A stretch of DNA of 64,000 nt from Ruminococcaceae bacterium Marseille-P2935 (GTDB lineage Bacteria > Bacillota > Clostridia > Oscillospirales > Ruminococcaceae): contig LT629951.1 in NCBI GenBank assembly GCA_900104565.1, forward strand, positions 469,596-533,595, given 5' to 3'. Numbering within the stretch: position 1 is the first letter of the stretch; each line of letters opens with the position of its first letter. Position numbers and translations under genes: made by a program. This document shows, piece after piece, positions 55,813-64,000 of the stretch. The notes below the pieces were generated by a model, which searched no databases, was not told the DNA's origin, and worked only from the letters and a program-made list of their open reading frames with translations.

Positions 55813-56994
55813 ATGGCTATCAGAGAAAGATTATCCGGCAACGAAGCAGTCGCCAACGCCATGCGCCAGATCAATCCTGACGTTGTTGCTGCATTCCCCA
55901 TTACGCCATCTACTGAGATTCCCCAGTATTTTTCTCAGTTTGTGGCAAACGGAAAGGTAGATACTGTATTTGTTCCGGTTGAGTCGGAGCACAGTGCAAT
56001 GTCTGCCTGTATCGGTTCCCAGGCTTCCGGCGCAAGAACCATGACCGCAACCTCTTCCTGCGGTTTGGCTTTGATGTACGAAATGCTGTATGTAGCAGCT
56101 TCCTGCCGTCTGCCTATCATTATGTCGGCAGTAAACCGGGCTTTGTCCGGCCCTATCAACATCAACAATGACCACAGCGACTCGATGGGTGCCAGAGACA
56201 GCGGCTGGATTCAGCTTTATGCAGAAACCAACCAGGAAGCTTATGATAACTTTATTCAGGCTGTTCGTATCGGGGAACATGCAGATGTCCGCTTACCAGT
56301 TATGGCTTGTCAGGACGGCTTTATTACCAGCCATGCGGTAGAGAACATTGAACTGATTGAAGATGAAAAGGTAAAAGCCTTTGTGGGTCAGTACAAACCC
56401 GAAAACTACATGTTGAACCCCGAGCGTCCCATGGCGGTAGGCCCCTACGATACTGTCAACTATTATATGGAGCACAAACGCCAGCAGGCTCAGGGTATGA
56501 TCAATGCCAAACAGGTAATCATGGATGTTGCTGCCGAGTTTAAGGCAATGACCGGCCGCGAATATGGCATGATTGAAACCTACCGGCTGGATGACGCCGA
56601 AGCTGCAATTGTCTGCATTGGCTCCAGTGCCGGTACCGCCAAGGTTACGGTTGATAAACTGAGAGCTGAAGGCAAAAAAGTTGGTTTGTTAAAAATTCGC
56701 GTATTCCGCCCCTTCCCGACCGAGGAGATCTCGAAGGCGCTTACCCATGTAAAAGCTGTTGCTGTTATGGACAAAGCGGAAGGCTTCTCTGCACAGGGCG
56801 GCCCTCTGGGTGCAGATGTTCGCGCTGCGTTGTATAATGACCCGTTTAAAGCAAAAATTGTTAACTATATCTATGGCCTGGGCGGCAGGGACGTAACCGT
56901 CACTAGCCTGGAGCAGGTTTATAACGAGATGCTGGAAATTGCCGAAACTGGAATTGTCGGCGAAACTTACCGGTATCTGTCGGTAAGAGAATAG
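55813..56994 (+). CDS. porA: 2-oxoacid:ferredoxin oxidoreductase alpha subunit
   Basis: 393 residues. It holds the pyrimidine-binding domain (AAFPITPSTEIPQYF, VPVESEHSAMSACIGSQASG) and the transketolase C-terminal-like domain (IGSSAGTAKVTVDKLRAEG, IRVFRPFPTEEI). Together with beta it forms the TPP active site. The PITPSTE motif is typical of pyruvate and 2-oxoisovalerate enzymes alike. Confidence 0.93.
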   Translation: MAIRERLSGNEAVANAMRQINPDVVAAFPITPSTEIPQYFSQFVANGKVDTVFVPVESEHSAMSACIGSQASGARTMTATSSCGLALMYEMLYVAASCRLPIIMSAVNRALSGPININNDHSDSMGARDSGWIQLYAETNQEAYDNFIQAVRIGEHADVRLPVMACQDGFITSHAVENIELIEDEKVKAFVGQYKPENYMLNPERPMAVGPYDTVNYYMEHKRQQAQGMINAKQVIMDVAAEFKAMTGREYGMIETYRLDDAEAAIVCIGSSAGTAKVTVDKLRAEGKKVGLLKIRVFRPFPTEEISKALTHVKAVAVMDKAEGFSAQGGPLGADVRAALYNDPFKAKIVNYIYGLGGRDVTVTSLEQVYNEMLEIAETGIVGETYRYLSVRE

Positions 56995-57007
56995 GAGGTG
57001 CACACAA

Positions 57008-57943
57008 ATGGCTTATAATTTTAAAGAAGAGATGAGCAAGCCCGAGCGCTTAATGGGCGGGCATAGAATGTGCGCCGGCTGCGGCGGACCAGTGGCGGCG
57101 AGAGGCGTTTTAAGAGCGCTGGATCCCGCAGACAAAGCGGTAATCGGCTGTGCAACCGGCTGTATGGAGGTTTCTACCTTCATGTACCCCTACACCGCGT
57201 GGAAAGACTCCTTTATTCATTCGGCCTTTGAAAATGCCGGTGCAACAGTCAGCGGTGCTCAGGCGGCATATGAATCGCTGAAAAAACAGGGCAAGGTCGA
57301 CGAAACTTACAAATTTATCGCATTCGGCGGCGACGGCGGTACTTATGATATTGGTTTCCAGTCCCTGTCAGGGGCTATGGAGCGCGGGCATGATATGGTA
57401 TATGTTTGCTACGACAACGAAGCTTACATGAATACCGGTATTCAGCGTGCTTCCTCTACCCCTAAATTTGCCGATACCACGACTTCTCCTGCCGGCAGTG
57501 TTATTCCGGGTAAGCAGCAGATTAAAAAAGACCTAACTGCTGTTATTGCTGCGCACCATATTCCCTATGTTGCACAAACTACCTTTATTGGAAACTTTAA
57601 AGATCTGCACGAAAAAGCGCACAGAGCCATTTATACCCCCGGTGCTGCCTTTATGAATATTTTGGCGCCCTGCCCCCGTGGCTGGAGATACCCCACCGAG
57701 AATTTGATGGAGATGTGCAAGCTAGCAGTAGAGACCTGTGTATGGCCTTTGTTTGAAGTGGAAGACGGCATTAAATGGACTCTCAATTACAAGCCGAAGA
57801 ACAAGCTGCCGGTTGAGGATTACTTAAGACCGCAGGGTCGTTTTAAACACATGTTTGCAAAAGGCAACGAATGGATGATCGAAGAGTTCCAGAAGGAAGT
57901 TGACCGTAAGTGGGAAAGCCTTTTGAAGAAATGTGAAGAGTAA
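57008..57943 (+). CDS. porB: 2-oxoacid:ferredoxin oxidoreductase beta subunit
   Basis: 311 residues with the TPP-binding core (IAFGGDGGTYDIGFQSLSGAM, YDNEAYMNTGIQ) and cluster cysteines in HRMCAGCGG and GCATGCMEV. The length and cysteine pattern fit PorB. Last gene of the unit, followed by a strong terminator about 200 bp on. Confidence 0.93.
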   Translation: MAYNFKEEMSKPERLMGGHRMCAGCGGPVAARGVLRALDPADKAVIGCATGCMEVSTFMYPYTAWKDSFIHSAFENAGATVSGAQAAYESLKKQGKVDETYKFIAFGGDGGTYDIGFQSLSGAMERGHDMVYVCYDNEAYMNTGIQRASSTPKFADTTTSPAGSVIPGKQQIKKDLTAVIAAHHIPYVAQTTFIGNFKDLHEKAHRAIYTPGAAFMNILAPCPRGWRYPTENLMEMCKLAVETCVWPLFEVEDGIKWTLNYKPKNKLPVEDYLRPQGRFKHMFAKGNEWMIEEFQKEVDRKWESLLKKCEE

Positions 57944-58150
57944 TTCTTTTTGCCCGGCTAAACTTGTTTAGAATGAGCAAAAGCGATTGCTTTTGCATGG
58001 CGTTCCAGAATGTGTGGGAGTGTCATAAAAAGCTGAATTGAATGACTATTTCATACCTTGTTGTTGCAAGAACATTGATCTATGCCGTCTTGCAAGATGC
58101 AATCAGGGTTACAGAAAATTTCTCTCCATTTCCTTTATAGATGAATCACG

Positions 58151-58181
58151 AAAAGCCCGTGGACAAATCCACGGGCTTTTC
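58151..58181 (+). terminator. Terminator of the dehydrogenase-IlvD-Por unit
   Basis: Perfect AAAAGCCCGTGGA/TCCACGGGCTTTT stem with a 4-nt loop. 57944-58150 and 58182-58333 show nothing else. Confidence 0.9.
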
Positions 58182-58333
58182 GTATGATGTTCGGTAAAAA
58201 TAAAGGAATTTTAGGAAGATGTGCATTCAGTACAAAAAAATCTTTTCGTCTTTGTTAAATTAGGAAGGAATATCTGAAAATAATAGCTATTCAGTTTCCA
58301 ATTTCTAGTCCCATTGTAATCTGTGCCTAATCA

Positions 58334-58500
58334 GGATATAATAACCTCACCCGTTACTAAAACCAAAGGTTTTAAACGGGTCCCGAGAACACCCTACGCT
58401 ACGCGTATGAATAACCCCACGGCGTTGTTCAAATCTAAAATTTTGGACCAGATGCTGAGCACATTGTTACTTCGGCATAAATAACCTCACTGATTAAAAA
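58334..58500. repeat. Hairpin repeat, copy 3
   Basis: Units of the family seen at 1-410. CCCGTT..AAAACC-AAA-GGTTTT.AACGGG, then TCCCGAG (58351-58386); TACGC-TAC-GCGTA, then TGAATAACC (58393-58415); and a decayed third unit ending AATAACCTCAC (58481-58491). The GC-rich companion block is absent here. 58501-58727 holds an inexact CCGCTAG/CTAGCGG inverted repeat and the ribosome site of the next gene. Confidence 0.8.
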
Positions 58501-58727
58501 TGATTCATATACATACTCTACTCTTACCGCTAGCAAGGGATAATTGGGCGCCTAGCGGAAATGAAATATCCAAAACCCTAAATATGGCTGGGCAAGTGCG
58601 TGGACTATTGGGGAAGAAACCCCGGCAAAGGAGTATACCCTTGGGCTTATTTGTCAAGGCGCAGTAATGCCAGACAATACAGTATTTTTGAATCTTATTG
58701 TAAGGATACAAAAAAGGAATGACAAAA

Positions 58728-59096
58728 ATGAAAATATTATCTCAAATTGGAATAGTACTGGGAATCTGCCTGGTGGCTGAACTAATTGCAGAAATTTTGC
58801 CTGTTGCTTTTCCGGCCAGTGTAATCAGTATGATACTGCTGTTTGTACTGTTGCTGCTGCGTGTTATAAAACCGCAGCATATTAAGGAAAAAAGCAGTTT
58901 TTTACAGCAGAATATGGCGTTTTTCTTTATTCCGGCCGGTGTGGGTATTATGAGCCAGTACGAATTTATTAAAAACAGTATTCTGCCGCTGCTGATCATA
59001 TGTATTTTGACTACATTGATTACCTTTGCCGTAACCGCTATTACTGCTGGCCTGATTATAAAATTGCAGGAAAAATTAAAGCAAATAGGAAGATAG
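58728..59096 (+). CDS. CidA/LrgA-family membrane protein
   Basis: 122 residues with four hydrophobic helices. The FIPAGVGIMSQYEFIKNSILP segment is the family hallmark. LrgA/CidA proteins are small holin-like membrane proteins, paired with LrgB/CidB, and linked to autolysis and to pyruvate or glycolate movement. The second ATG (58728) is used because AAGG is properly spaced for it. Confidence 0.85.
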   Translation: MKILSQIGIVLGICLVAELIAEILPVAFPASVISMILLFVLLLLRVIKPQHIKEKSSFLQQNMAFFFIPAGVGIMSQYEFIKNSILPLLIICILTTLITFAVTAITAGLIIKLQEKLKQIGR

Positions 59097-59301
59097 ATGG
59101 ACAGTACCTTTTAGGCTATCTGCCCATGAATCCGATCGTTTTTCACTTAATTCTAAGTGTGATAGAACAAAAAACAAGCAGTTACCCGCAATTACAGGCA
59201 GTTTACCTACATTAAAACGCCCTTATTCAAGGAAACCCTTATCCTAATTCTTCCCTTGTGTGATAAGGGTGGTCAATTTTATGCCGGTACAAGGGGGCAG
59301 A

Positions 59302-59991
59302 ATGGAGTTTAATATGAAAGACCTGTTTCAGTCACCGTTATTTGGGATAGTTTTATGCATTGTGTGCTTTGAGGTGGGGCTCTGGGTAAATAAAAAGCTA
59401 AAAACACCTTTGGCAAACCCATTGCTGATCGCAATAGCCATGGTAATTATAATTCTAAACGTGTTTCATATTCCGCTGGAGGATTTTCAGCAAGGCGGGG
59501 ACGTCATTTCGTTATTTTTAGCGCCTGCAACTGCTGTTTTAGCCCTGTCTATTTACAGCCAGCTGGAGGTTTTAAAAAAGAATTTTCTTCCTGCATTAGT
59601 GGGGTGTACAGTTGGGTCGCTAGCATCTATGTTTAGCGCTTTCTGGCTTTGCCAATTGTTTCAATTAGATGATTCGCTGGTGCAGGCAATGATACCAAAA
59701 TCGGTGACAACTCCCATCGCTATGGGAATTTCCGAGCAGCATGGCGGTTTGGTCCCGGTTACGGTTGCGGCAGTCATTGTAACCGGAATTTTAGGTGCCA
59801 TTGCGGCGCCTTGGCTGGTGAAATTATTTCATGTAAAAAATAAAGCGGCAGCCGGGCTTGCAATTGGCACCTGCAGCCATGCAGTAGGGACCTCGAAGGC
59901 GCTGCAAATGGGGGAAATTGAAGGGGCTATGAGCAGTATTGCCATGGGATTTTCGGGTATTATAACCGTAATTTTATCGCTGTTTTATTAA
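59302..59991 (+). CDS. CidB/LrgB-family membrane protein
   Basis: About 229 residues, mostly hydrophobic helices, with the conserved IPKSVTTPIAMGISEQHGG and GLAIGTCSHAVGTSKALQMGE of the LrgB family. It follows the LrgA-like gene after 205 bp. Plant and bacterial LrgB proteins transport glycolate or pyruvate. ATG 59302 is preceded by AAGGGGG; ATG 59314 with GGAG is an alternative. Confidence 0.87.
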   Translation: MEFNMKDLFQSPLFGIVLCIVCFEVGLWVNKKLKTPLANPLLIAIAMVIIILNVFHIPLEDFQQGGDVISLFLAPATAVLALSIYSQLEVLKKNFLPALVGCTVGSLASMFSAFWLCQLFQLDDSLVQAMIPKSVTTPIAMGISEQHGGLVPVTVAAVIVTGILGAIAAPWLVKLFHVKNKAAAGLAIGTCSHAVGTSKALQMGEIEGAMSSIAMGFSGIITVILSLFY

Positions 59992-60012
59992 AACTGTTGC
60001 AGACAGTTTTAA
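59990..60012 (+). terminator. Terminator after the LrgB-like gene
   Basis: AAAACTGT/ACAGTTTT stem with a 5-nt loop, overlapping the stop codon. Confidence 0.65.
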
Positions 60013-60381
60013 TTGCGCAAAAGGGCGGGAGCCGTCAGGCGAATCGCCTGCGCTAACTAATATAAAACGAAAAAAATTTAAGACAGTTTTGATGGCACAT
60101 CAGGAGTGAACACGGTCATCAAAAGGACGCAAGCCCTCACGCCCCCTATTGTGTTCGGCAAAAAGGCGTTTTATGAAAACTAAAACTGTTTTAAGCAAAT
60201 AGTATTCATCTGTTCCCCCACGGAATGCTGGTGCATAGGCAAAACTATTTGAAAGACGTTCCAATAATTAAAATAAAGTGTTTTGTCTTATTGGGTCAGT
60301 ATATTTTCAAAATAATATTTATCTTATTTAAAACTTGCCATCATTGGCTAATGACCGGTTAAGTGGGAATAAAACAACCCG
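60013..60381. repeat. Inverted-repeat-rich intergenic region
   Basis: Contains CAGGCGA-A-TCGCCTG (60037-60051), a TTTTGATG/CATCAAAA pair enclosing 33 nt (60089-60125), and further ACAGTTTT/AAAACTG words shared with the terminator at 59990. No coding sequence is supported. It may be a relic of a dispersed repeat. Confidence 0.5.
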
Positions 60382-60415
60382 AAAAAAGCGCCCATGAAAT
60401 CATGGACGCTTTTTT
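60382..60415. terminator. Bidirectional terminator after the isomerase gene
   Basis: AAAAAAGCG.CCATG pairs with CATGG.CGCTTTTTT. It ends the minus-strand isomerase/PPC unit. Confidence 0.88.
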
Positions 60416-60452
60416 CAGGTTAGGGATATAGGAAAAGTGGAATATCAAAAAA

Positions 60453-61232
60453 TTATTTGCTGGTTTCACGGTCGATGCTGCGCAGAATTTTTAAACTGAC
60501 AGGAGCCTCCCTTTCCACATGAAAGGGACCTGATTCTACGCTTATCGTGCCGTTATAACCGCAGCGCTTTAGCTCAGAAATAAGCGCTTTATATTCATTG
60601 TAGTGTGCTTCAACCAGCTGCCCGCGATTGGAGAAGTTGGCAATATGCGCATGTTTGACATAAGGCACATATTGCGGAATTTCTGTTATACTTTCCTTCT
60701 CATAAACAAAATGGTAAAGATCCAGAGTAAGACCAACATTATCACGGTTTAGCTGCTGTACAACTGCCAAAGCTTCTTTTGTGGTGTTAATCAGGTTTGT
60801 CATACCGGAACAAACAGCCTCTGCCAGCACCCAAATGCCATAACTTTTGGCAAGATCGGCACAATCTGCAGAAAACTGCGTATAATCTGCAACCCCTTTT
60901 TCGTAAGGGTAGCCCTGAGGCAGATTACGCGCACCGGGTGAACCGATTCCCACCGTTTTGCAGCCAAGCTGAGCAGCACGGTCAATCACCAGTTTGGCAT
61001 GCTCGCAAGCTTTGCTACGGTCATATTCCGGCCCTGCAATTTTAATGGTTGCAGGGGCAAACGAGTTAAAGCCAACACAGGGAATAGGCCCGTTTTTTAC
61101 CTGGTTTAAAGTAGATGCAAATTGGGCATTGTCCATTGCTGCAACAGCCAGGCCTTCCAACTCAATATAATCATAACCTATCGAACAAACTGCTTCGTAG
61201 TTTGCAATTTGTGTACAGGTGCCAATTTTCAT
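60453..61232 (-). CDS. Sugar phosphate isomerase/epimerase-like TIM-barrel protein
   Basis: 259 residues of the AP endonuclease 2/xylose isomerase-like family. Metal ligand positions appear as WVLAEAVCSGMTNL, LTLDLYHFVYE, VKHAHIANFSN and ISVESGPF. Members are hydroxypyruvate isomerases, tagatose epimerases and inosose dehydratases. Paired with a PPC protein and lying in the FadR-type regulon, it likely handles a small hydroxy- or sugar-acid intermediate. The reaction cannot be assigned. Confidence 0.85.
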   Translation of the reverse strand: MKIGTCTQIANYEAVCSIGYDYIELEGLAVAAMDNAQFASTLNQVKNGPIPCVGFNSFAPATIKIAGPEYDRSKACEHAKLVIDRAAQLGCKTVGIGSPGARNLPQGYPYEKGVADYTQFSADCADLAKSYGIWVLAEAVCSGMTNLINTTKEALAVVQQLNRDNVGLTLDLYHFVYEKESITEIPQYVPYVKHAHIANFSNRGQLVEAHYNEYKALISELKRCGYNGTISVESGPFHVEREAPVSLKILRSIDRETSK

Positions 61233-61253
61233 AAACGCCTCTTTCTGCTGGGA

Positions 61254-61685
61254 TTAGTTCTTTTCTGCAAAATAACCCACGCCGTTTTCGTTGACCACCT
61301 TGGTCAGATTAACATCCAACAGCTCGCAAAGGGTAATCTCAGCCAGGTAGAGGATGCGTGTCTCGTTTTCCAGATGACCGGTGTAGGTCTGCTCCAGATC
61401 AGAGATAACAATGTGGAAATGGGGTTTTCCGTCAACAACAACACCCTGCATGGAGCAAAGCTCCATAGGTGCTTCCACGGTAACGTAATCTACATGCAGC
61501 TTTTCGTCATAACCGTCTACACGGTTAAAAATAGCGCGGTCCAAGGAACCAATGCCGGAAAGGACAATTGCATTTTTGATTCCCTCTTTTTCCAGCGCTT
61601 CCATAATGCTCTCTTTTAAGTATTCGCCGCGCTCCAGGTTTAAAATAATGGTTCTGCCTAAGCCGCCGCCATGATAGGTTCTCAT
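61254..61685 (-). CDS. PPC (DUF296) domain protein 2
   Basis: 143 residues, paralogue of the protein at 50781. Shared features: NLERGEYLKESIMEALEKE, LSGIGSLDRAIFNRV, MQGVVVDGKPHFH, SDLEQTYTGHLEN and ILYLAEITLCELL. The histidine pair and the GH(L/V)E turn are conserved in both. ATG 61685 follows AGGAGG. It heads the isomerase unit under a promoter with the same operator as the cupin unit. Confidence 0.87.
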   Translation of the reverse strand: MRTYHGGGLGRTIILNLERGEYLKESIMEALEKEGIKNAIVLSGIGSLDRAIFNRVDGYDEKLHVDYVTVEAPMELCSMQGVVVDGKPHFHIVISDLEQTYTGHLENETRILYLAEITLCELLDVNLTKVVNENGVGYFAEKN

Positions 61686-61724
61686 ATTGCAATCCTCCTG
61701 TTATGGTTTTGTATTATTTTATAA

Positions 61725-61773
61725 ATTGGTAATACCATAAGACTATTATGCCATAAAACCAGATGGATTTTAA
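61725..61773 (-). promoter_or_regulatory. Promoter and operator of the PPC2/isomerase unit
   Basis: Minus strand: TTAAAA (61773-61768), 17 bp, CATAAT (61750-61745), then ATTGGTAATACCAT (61738-61725) at the start. Positions 61725-61755 are identical over 31 bp to 50487-50517 before the cupin gene, far beyond chance, which ties the two units to one regulator. Confidence 0.8.
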
Positions 61774-61855
61774 GTACTTTTTGAAAATAAATTTAAATTT
61801 GTTAGAATAGATAGAATTTTAACACATGTATTGGGTATTTGCATAATTAAAGGTT

Positions 61856-62644
61856 TTATCTTTCGCAAAGGGAATGATATTTTTGCACCAGTAAAGAAAA
61901 GCAGCTTTGCAGCTGTTGGCAGCTGTGCCCCAAAGCACGAATCAGAGTAAAGCCGCCGGCCAGTTCAGTCACGCCATATTCCAGTGGGAATTTTTTAAGG
62001 ATGCTCCGGCAGTCATCACGAAAGGCTCCATCCAGCTGGGGATCAATCACTACCAAAACCCCTTGGTGGGTGTGCCCCTCGTAAAAACCAATACCTGATA
62101 ACGACTGTGTAGAGGGTTCCAAAAGAATATTATCTAAAAATACAGGAAGGCCATTATAACGGATGAGGGTGTGCTGGCGCAGACGGGAAAATTGAAATAC
62201 TTCGCCGCTGCCGTACCGCCCGCAGGAAAGAATATCGCTGTAAACAAGCCGTCCTCCTGTCTGCACATCCAATTTGGAATTGCTTTCAAAGAAGCTGCCG
62301 GCAAACGGTATAACTGGCTGAGGCAGGTATTCAAGTAATGCACCAGGCGCTACATGGGCGGTTAGCTCCTGTTTTGCAAAACCTCCGTCCGGCATCTGAA
62401 ATACCTTGGTGAAGGACTGCCCCAGCATCCGCAGGCAGGCATTTTCTGTGAGAATAAGGTCGATGGAATAACGGTCCCCTTCCAAAACGCCTGCAGATGC
62501 ACTCATGACTATCAGTTCCAGCACGCTACCGTCATAAATTGGTTTTGCAACTTTAAATGGCGCTTCAAAATAGCAGTCGGTTAAAATTGTCCGGCTGCCG
62601 GTTTGGTCGGTTTTTATTTTTAACATTCCCTGCATACCGGGCAT
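61856..62644 (-). CDS. ureD: Urease accessory protein UreD
   Basis: 262 residues of the UreD/UreH family, which scaffolds the UreFG complex on apo-urease for nickel insertion. MSASAGVLEGDRYSIDLILTENA, PQPVIPFAGSFFESNSKLDVQ and FSRLRQHTLIRYNG are typical. It starts 1 bp after the ureG stop on the minus strand, so they are co-translated. Urease structural genes are not in the window and presumably lie beyond ureF. Confidence 0.9.
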   Translation of the reverse strand: MPGMQGMLKIKTDQTGSRTILTDCYFEAPFKVAKPIYDGSVLELIVMSASAGVLEGDRYSIDLILTENACLRMLGQSFTKVFQMPDGGFAKQELTAHVAPGALLEYLPQPVIPFAGSFFESNSKLDVQTGGRLVYSDILSCGRYGSGEVFQFSRLRQHTLIRYNGLPVFLDNILLEPSTQSLSGIGFYEGHTHQGVLVVIDPQLDGAFRDDCRSILKKFPLEYGVTELAGGFTLIRALGHSCQQLQSCFSLLVQKYHSLCER

Positions 62645-62645
62645 C

Positions 62646-63257
62646 TTATTCCAATCCTTCCAGCAGTACGTTCTTTTTTATCCAAGCGATTACATCTTCT
62701 ACACCACTTAAATTCATTAGATTGGTAAAGAGGAAGGGGCGTTCCCCACGCATGCGTTTTGAATCCTGTGACATTATCTCTAGGTTTGCCCCCACATAGG
62801 GCGCCAAATCGGTCTTGTTAATAACCAGTAGATCAGAGCGGGTAACGCCGGGGCCGCCTTTTCGTGGGATTTTTTCCCCTTGGGCGACATCAATGACATA
62901 GAGGAATGCATCTGCAAGGTCGGGGCTGAAGGTGGCGGAAAGATTGTCGCCGCCGCTTTCGATAAACATAATCTGCACATCGGGGAATTTTTCCGCCATG
63001 GCATCCACCGCTTCCAGGTTCATGGAGCAGTCCTCCCGGATGGCAGTGTGGGGACAGCCGCCGGTTTCTACACCCACGATACGCTCGGCGGGCAGAGCGG
63101 AGTTTTTAATTAAAAATTCTGCATCCTCCTTGGTATAAATATCGTTGGTTATGACACAAATACTGTATTCTTTTGACATTACGCGGGTAAGGCGTTCAAT
63201 TAAGGCGGTTTTTCCCGAACCTACCGGGCCCCCTACGCCAATTTTTACATAACTCAT
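62646..63257 (-). CDS. ureG: Urease accessory GTPase UreG
   Basis: 203 residues. P-loop GPVGSGKT at 10-17, the nickel-binding Cys-Pro-His in [32 protein letters not shown], and [11 protein letters not shown] for guanine specificity. It delivers nickel to urease with GTP hydrolysis. ATG 63257 is preceded by GGATGAT; the frame opens three codons earlier. Confidence 0.96.
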   Translation of the reverse strand: MSYVKIGVGGPVGSGKTALIERLTRVMSKEYSICVITNDIYTKEDAEFLIKNSALPAERIVGVETGGCPHTAIREDCSMNLEAVDAMAEKFPDVQIMFIESGGDNLSATFSPDLADAFLYVIDVAQGEKIPRKGGPGVTRSDLLVINKTDLAPYVGANLEIMSQDSKRMRGERPFLFTNLMNLSGVEDVIAWIKKNVLLEGLE

Positions 63258-63273
63258 AAAGATCATCCATTCC

Positions 63274-63289
63274 GCCGTCTTAAGACGGC
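63274..63289. promoter_or_regulatory. Perfect 16-bp palindrome upstream of ureG
   Basis: GCCGTCTTAAGACGGC reads the same on both strands and lies 17 bp before the ureG start. It could be an operator or a hairpin over the ribosome site. Confidence 0.55.
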
Positions 63290-63760
63290 ATAAAATAAAG
63301 AGGAAACCTGCATCTTACCACGCAAAGCAGAGAAATAATAAGATGATGCTTTTGCAATAAATGGAAGAAAGTATTCACAAAGGCATGAACGCTTCCTACT
63401 GAGTGAGGGCAACAGGCGCCCAAAGTAACCCCGGAATATAGCATACAAATTTGGTTTTTTGGGTAGATGATACGTTTGCTAAGAGCCTTTGGAATAGCAC
63501 GATCCCCTTTTTACATACTTAAAGATAATTCTGCTTTCCCTGCAAAAAGAGCACGAAGCTGTCGGTGGGGTTTCAGTTCCGGAATTTTGAAATTGTATCA
63601 TCTTCCGGACGCAGATGGACAGGGACTTGTCACCGAACCGGCAGCAGTAATACATAGGGCAGATGTGCCTGCTGAGAGTATAGGTTAAGGTTTTCCCAGA
63701 CCAGGAAGGCGATTTGAATAGATTGTAAATTTGGAAAAAGAGCCAGCTGATGATTGCCGA
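63290..63760. other. Unexplained gap between ureF and ureG
   Basis: About 470 bp without a supported gene on either strand, unusual inside a urease accessory operon where genes normally abut. Short frames present have no recognisable content. No IS ends or target duplications were seen. Confidence 0.5.
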
Positions 63761-64000
63761 TTACGAAATATAAAGGCGGGAATAAAGCTGTTCGTGCTGC
63801 ATAGCGCGAATTTCGAGCCCCATACCGGTTAGCCCGAGCTGTTGCAGAGAAAGGGCTTTTGCTGTGTTTACTGACTGGTAAAGCAAGGGGAATGCTTCTT
63901 TTATCAGCTTTTGCCCGCCCAGCTGGCTTAGAGGTACCAGCTTAACCCCATTGGTTACCACTGCCGAAAGACTGTTATATGCAAAAGCGGTCAGGGCGGC
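63761..64000 (-). CDS. ureF: Urease accessory protein UreF, C-terminal part
   Basis: The last 79 codons of a minus-strand gene that runs off the right edge. The sequence AFAYNSLSAVVTNGVKLVPL followed by SQLGGQKLI matches the C-terminal helices of UreF, which activates UreG within the UreDFG complex. The frame is open to the window end. Partial. Confidence 0.85.
   Translation of the reverse strand, partial: AALTAFAYNSLSAVVTNGVKLVPLSQLGGQKLIKEAFPLLYQSVNTAKALSLQQLGLTGMGLEIRAMQHEQLYSRLYIS

Noticed and set aside
63467-63688. 73-codon plus-strand frame in the ureF-ureG gap
   Set aside because: No good ribosome site, no recognisable domain, and composition like the flanking non-coding DNA.

Overview
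The window looks like chromosomal DNA of an anaerobic Clostridia member (Bacillota), most likely of the Oscillospirales type. The evidence is indirect: a type III glutamine synthetase, an archaeal-style split glutamate synthase with its own ferredoxin, the LL-diaminopimelate aminotransferase lysine route, 2-oxoacid:ferredoxin oxidoreductase, strong Shine-Dalgarno sites and many intrinsic terminators. I saw no rRNA, tRNA, CRISPR array, phage or IS transposase. Species cannot be named from sequence alone.

Layout. 1-1035: an array of hairpin-bearing repeats without genes. 1036-8409: a CsbB/YfhO-like envelope glycosylation pair, a PflX-like radical SAM protein, a frameshifted small membrane protein, and an ECF sigma/anti-sigma pair. 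8719-18842: a nitrogen assimilation block with divergent glnN (GSIII) and a five-gene split glutamate synthase operon, then glnA (GSI) and an ANTAR RNA-binding protein. The glnN and glutamate synthase leaders each carry an intrinsic terminator overlapped by an alternative hairpin with the same AAAGGC loop, which fits ANTAR antitermination. 19265-24675: dapF-pyrG-dapL-aspS, translationally coupled at the first two junctions. 25133-31043: a calcium P-type ATPase, a DUF1846 protein and a TVP38-family membrane protein.

31562-46175 is a nucleoside salvage/catabolism island: a BMP-type nucleoside ABC transporter, five divergent nucleoside phosphorylase paralogues, a UTRA-type GntR regulator, a nucleobase/nucleoside deaminase-like amidohydrolase, a YczE-like membrane protein, a nucleoside hydrolase and uridine kinase. 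An NSS-family sodium symporter follows.

47883-61755 holds a set of catabolic genes that I infer form one regulon of the FadR-type regulator at 47883-48569: a cupin and an allantoinase-like amidohydrolase; a PPC/DUF296 protein and a cyclase-family hydrolase; a beta-hydroxyacid dehydrogenase, IlvD and a four-subunit 2-oxoacid:ferredoxin oxidoreductase; and a second PPC protein with a TIM-barrel isomerase. All four transcription starts carry a TTGGTnnnACC-type palindrome at or just after the predicted start, and two share a 31-bp identical promoter/operator block. The pathway substrate is not identifiable from sequence. LrgA/LrgB-like proteins lie inside this stretch.

61856-64000: urease accessory genes ureD, ureG and the 3' part of ureF on the minus strand. 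Together the window suggests a lifestyle built on scavenging nitrogen and carbon from nucleosides, cyclic amides and urea, with assimilation through GS/GOGAT.
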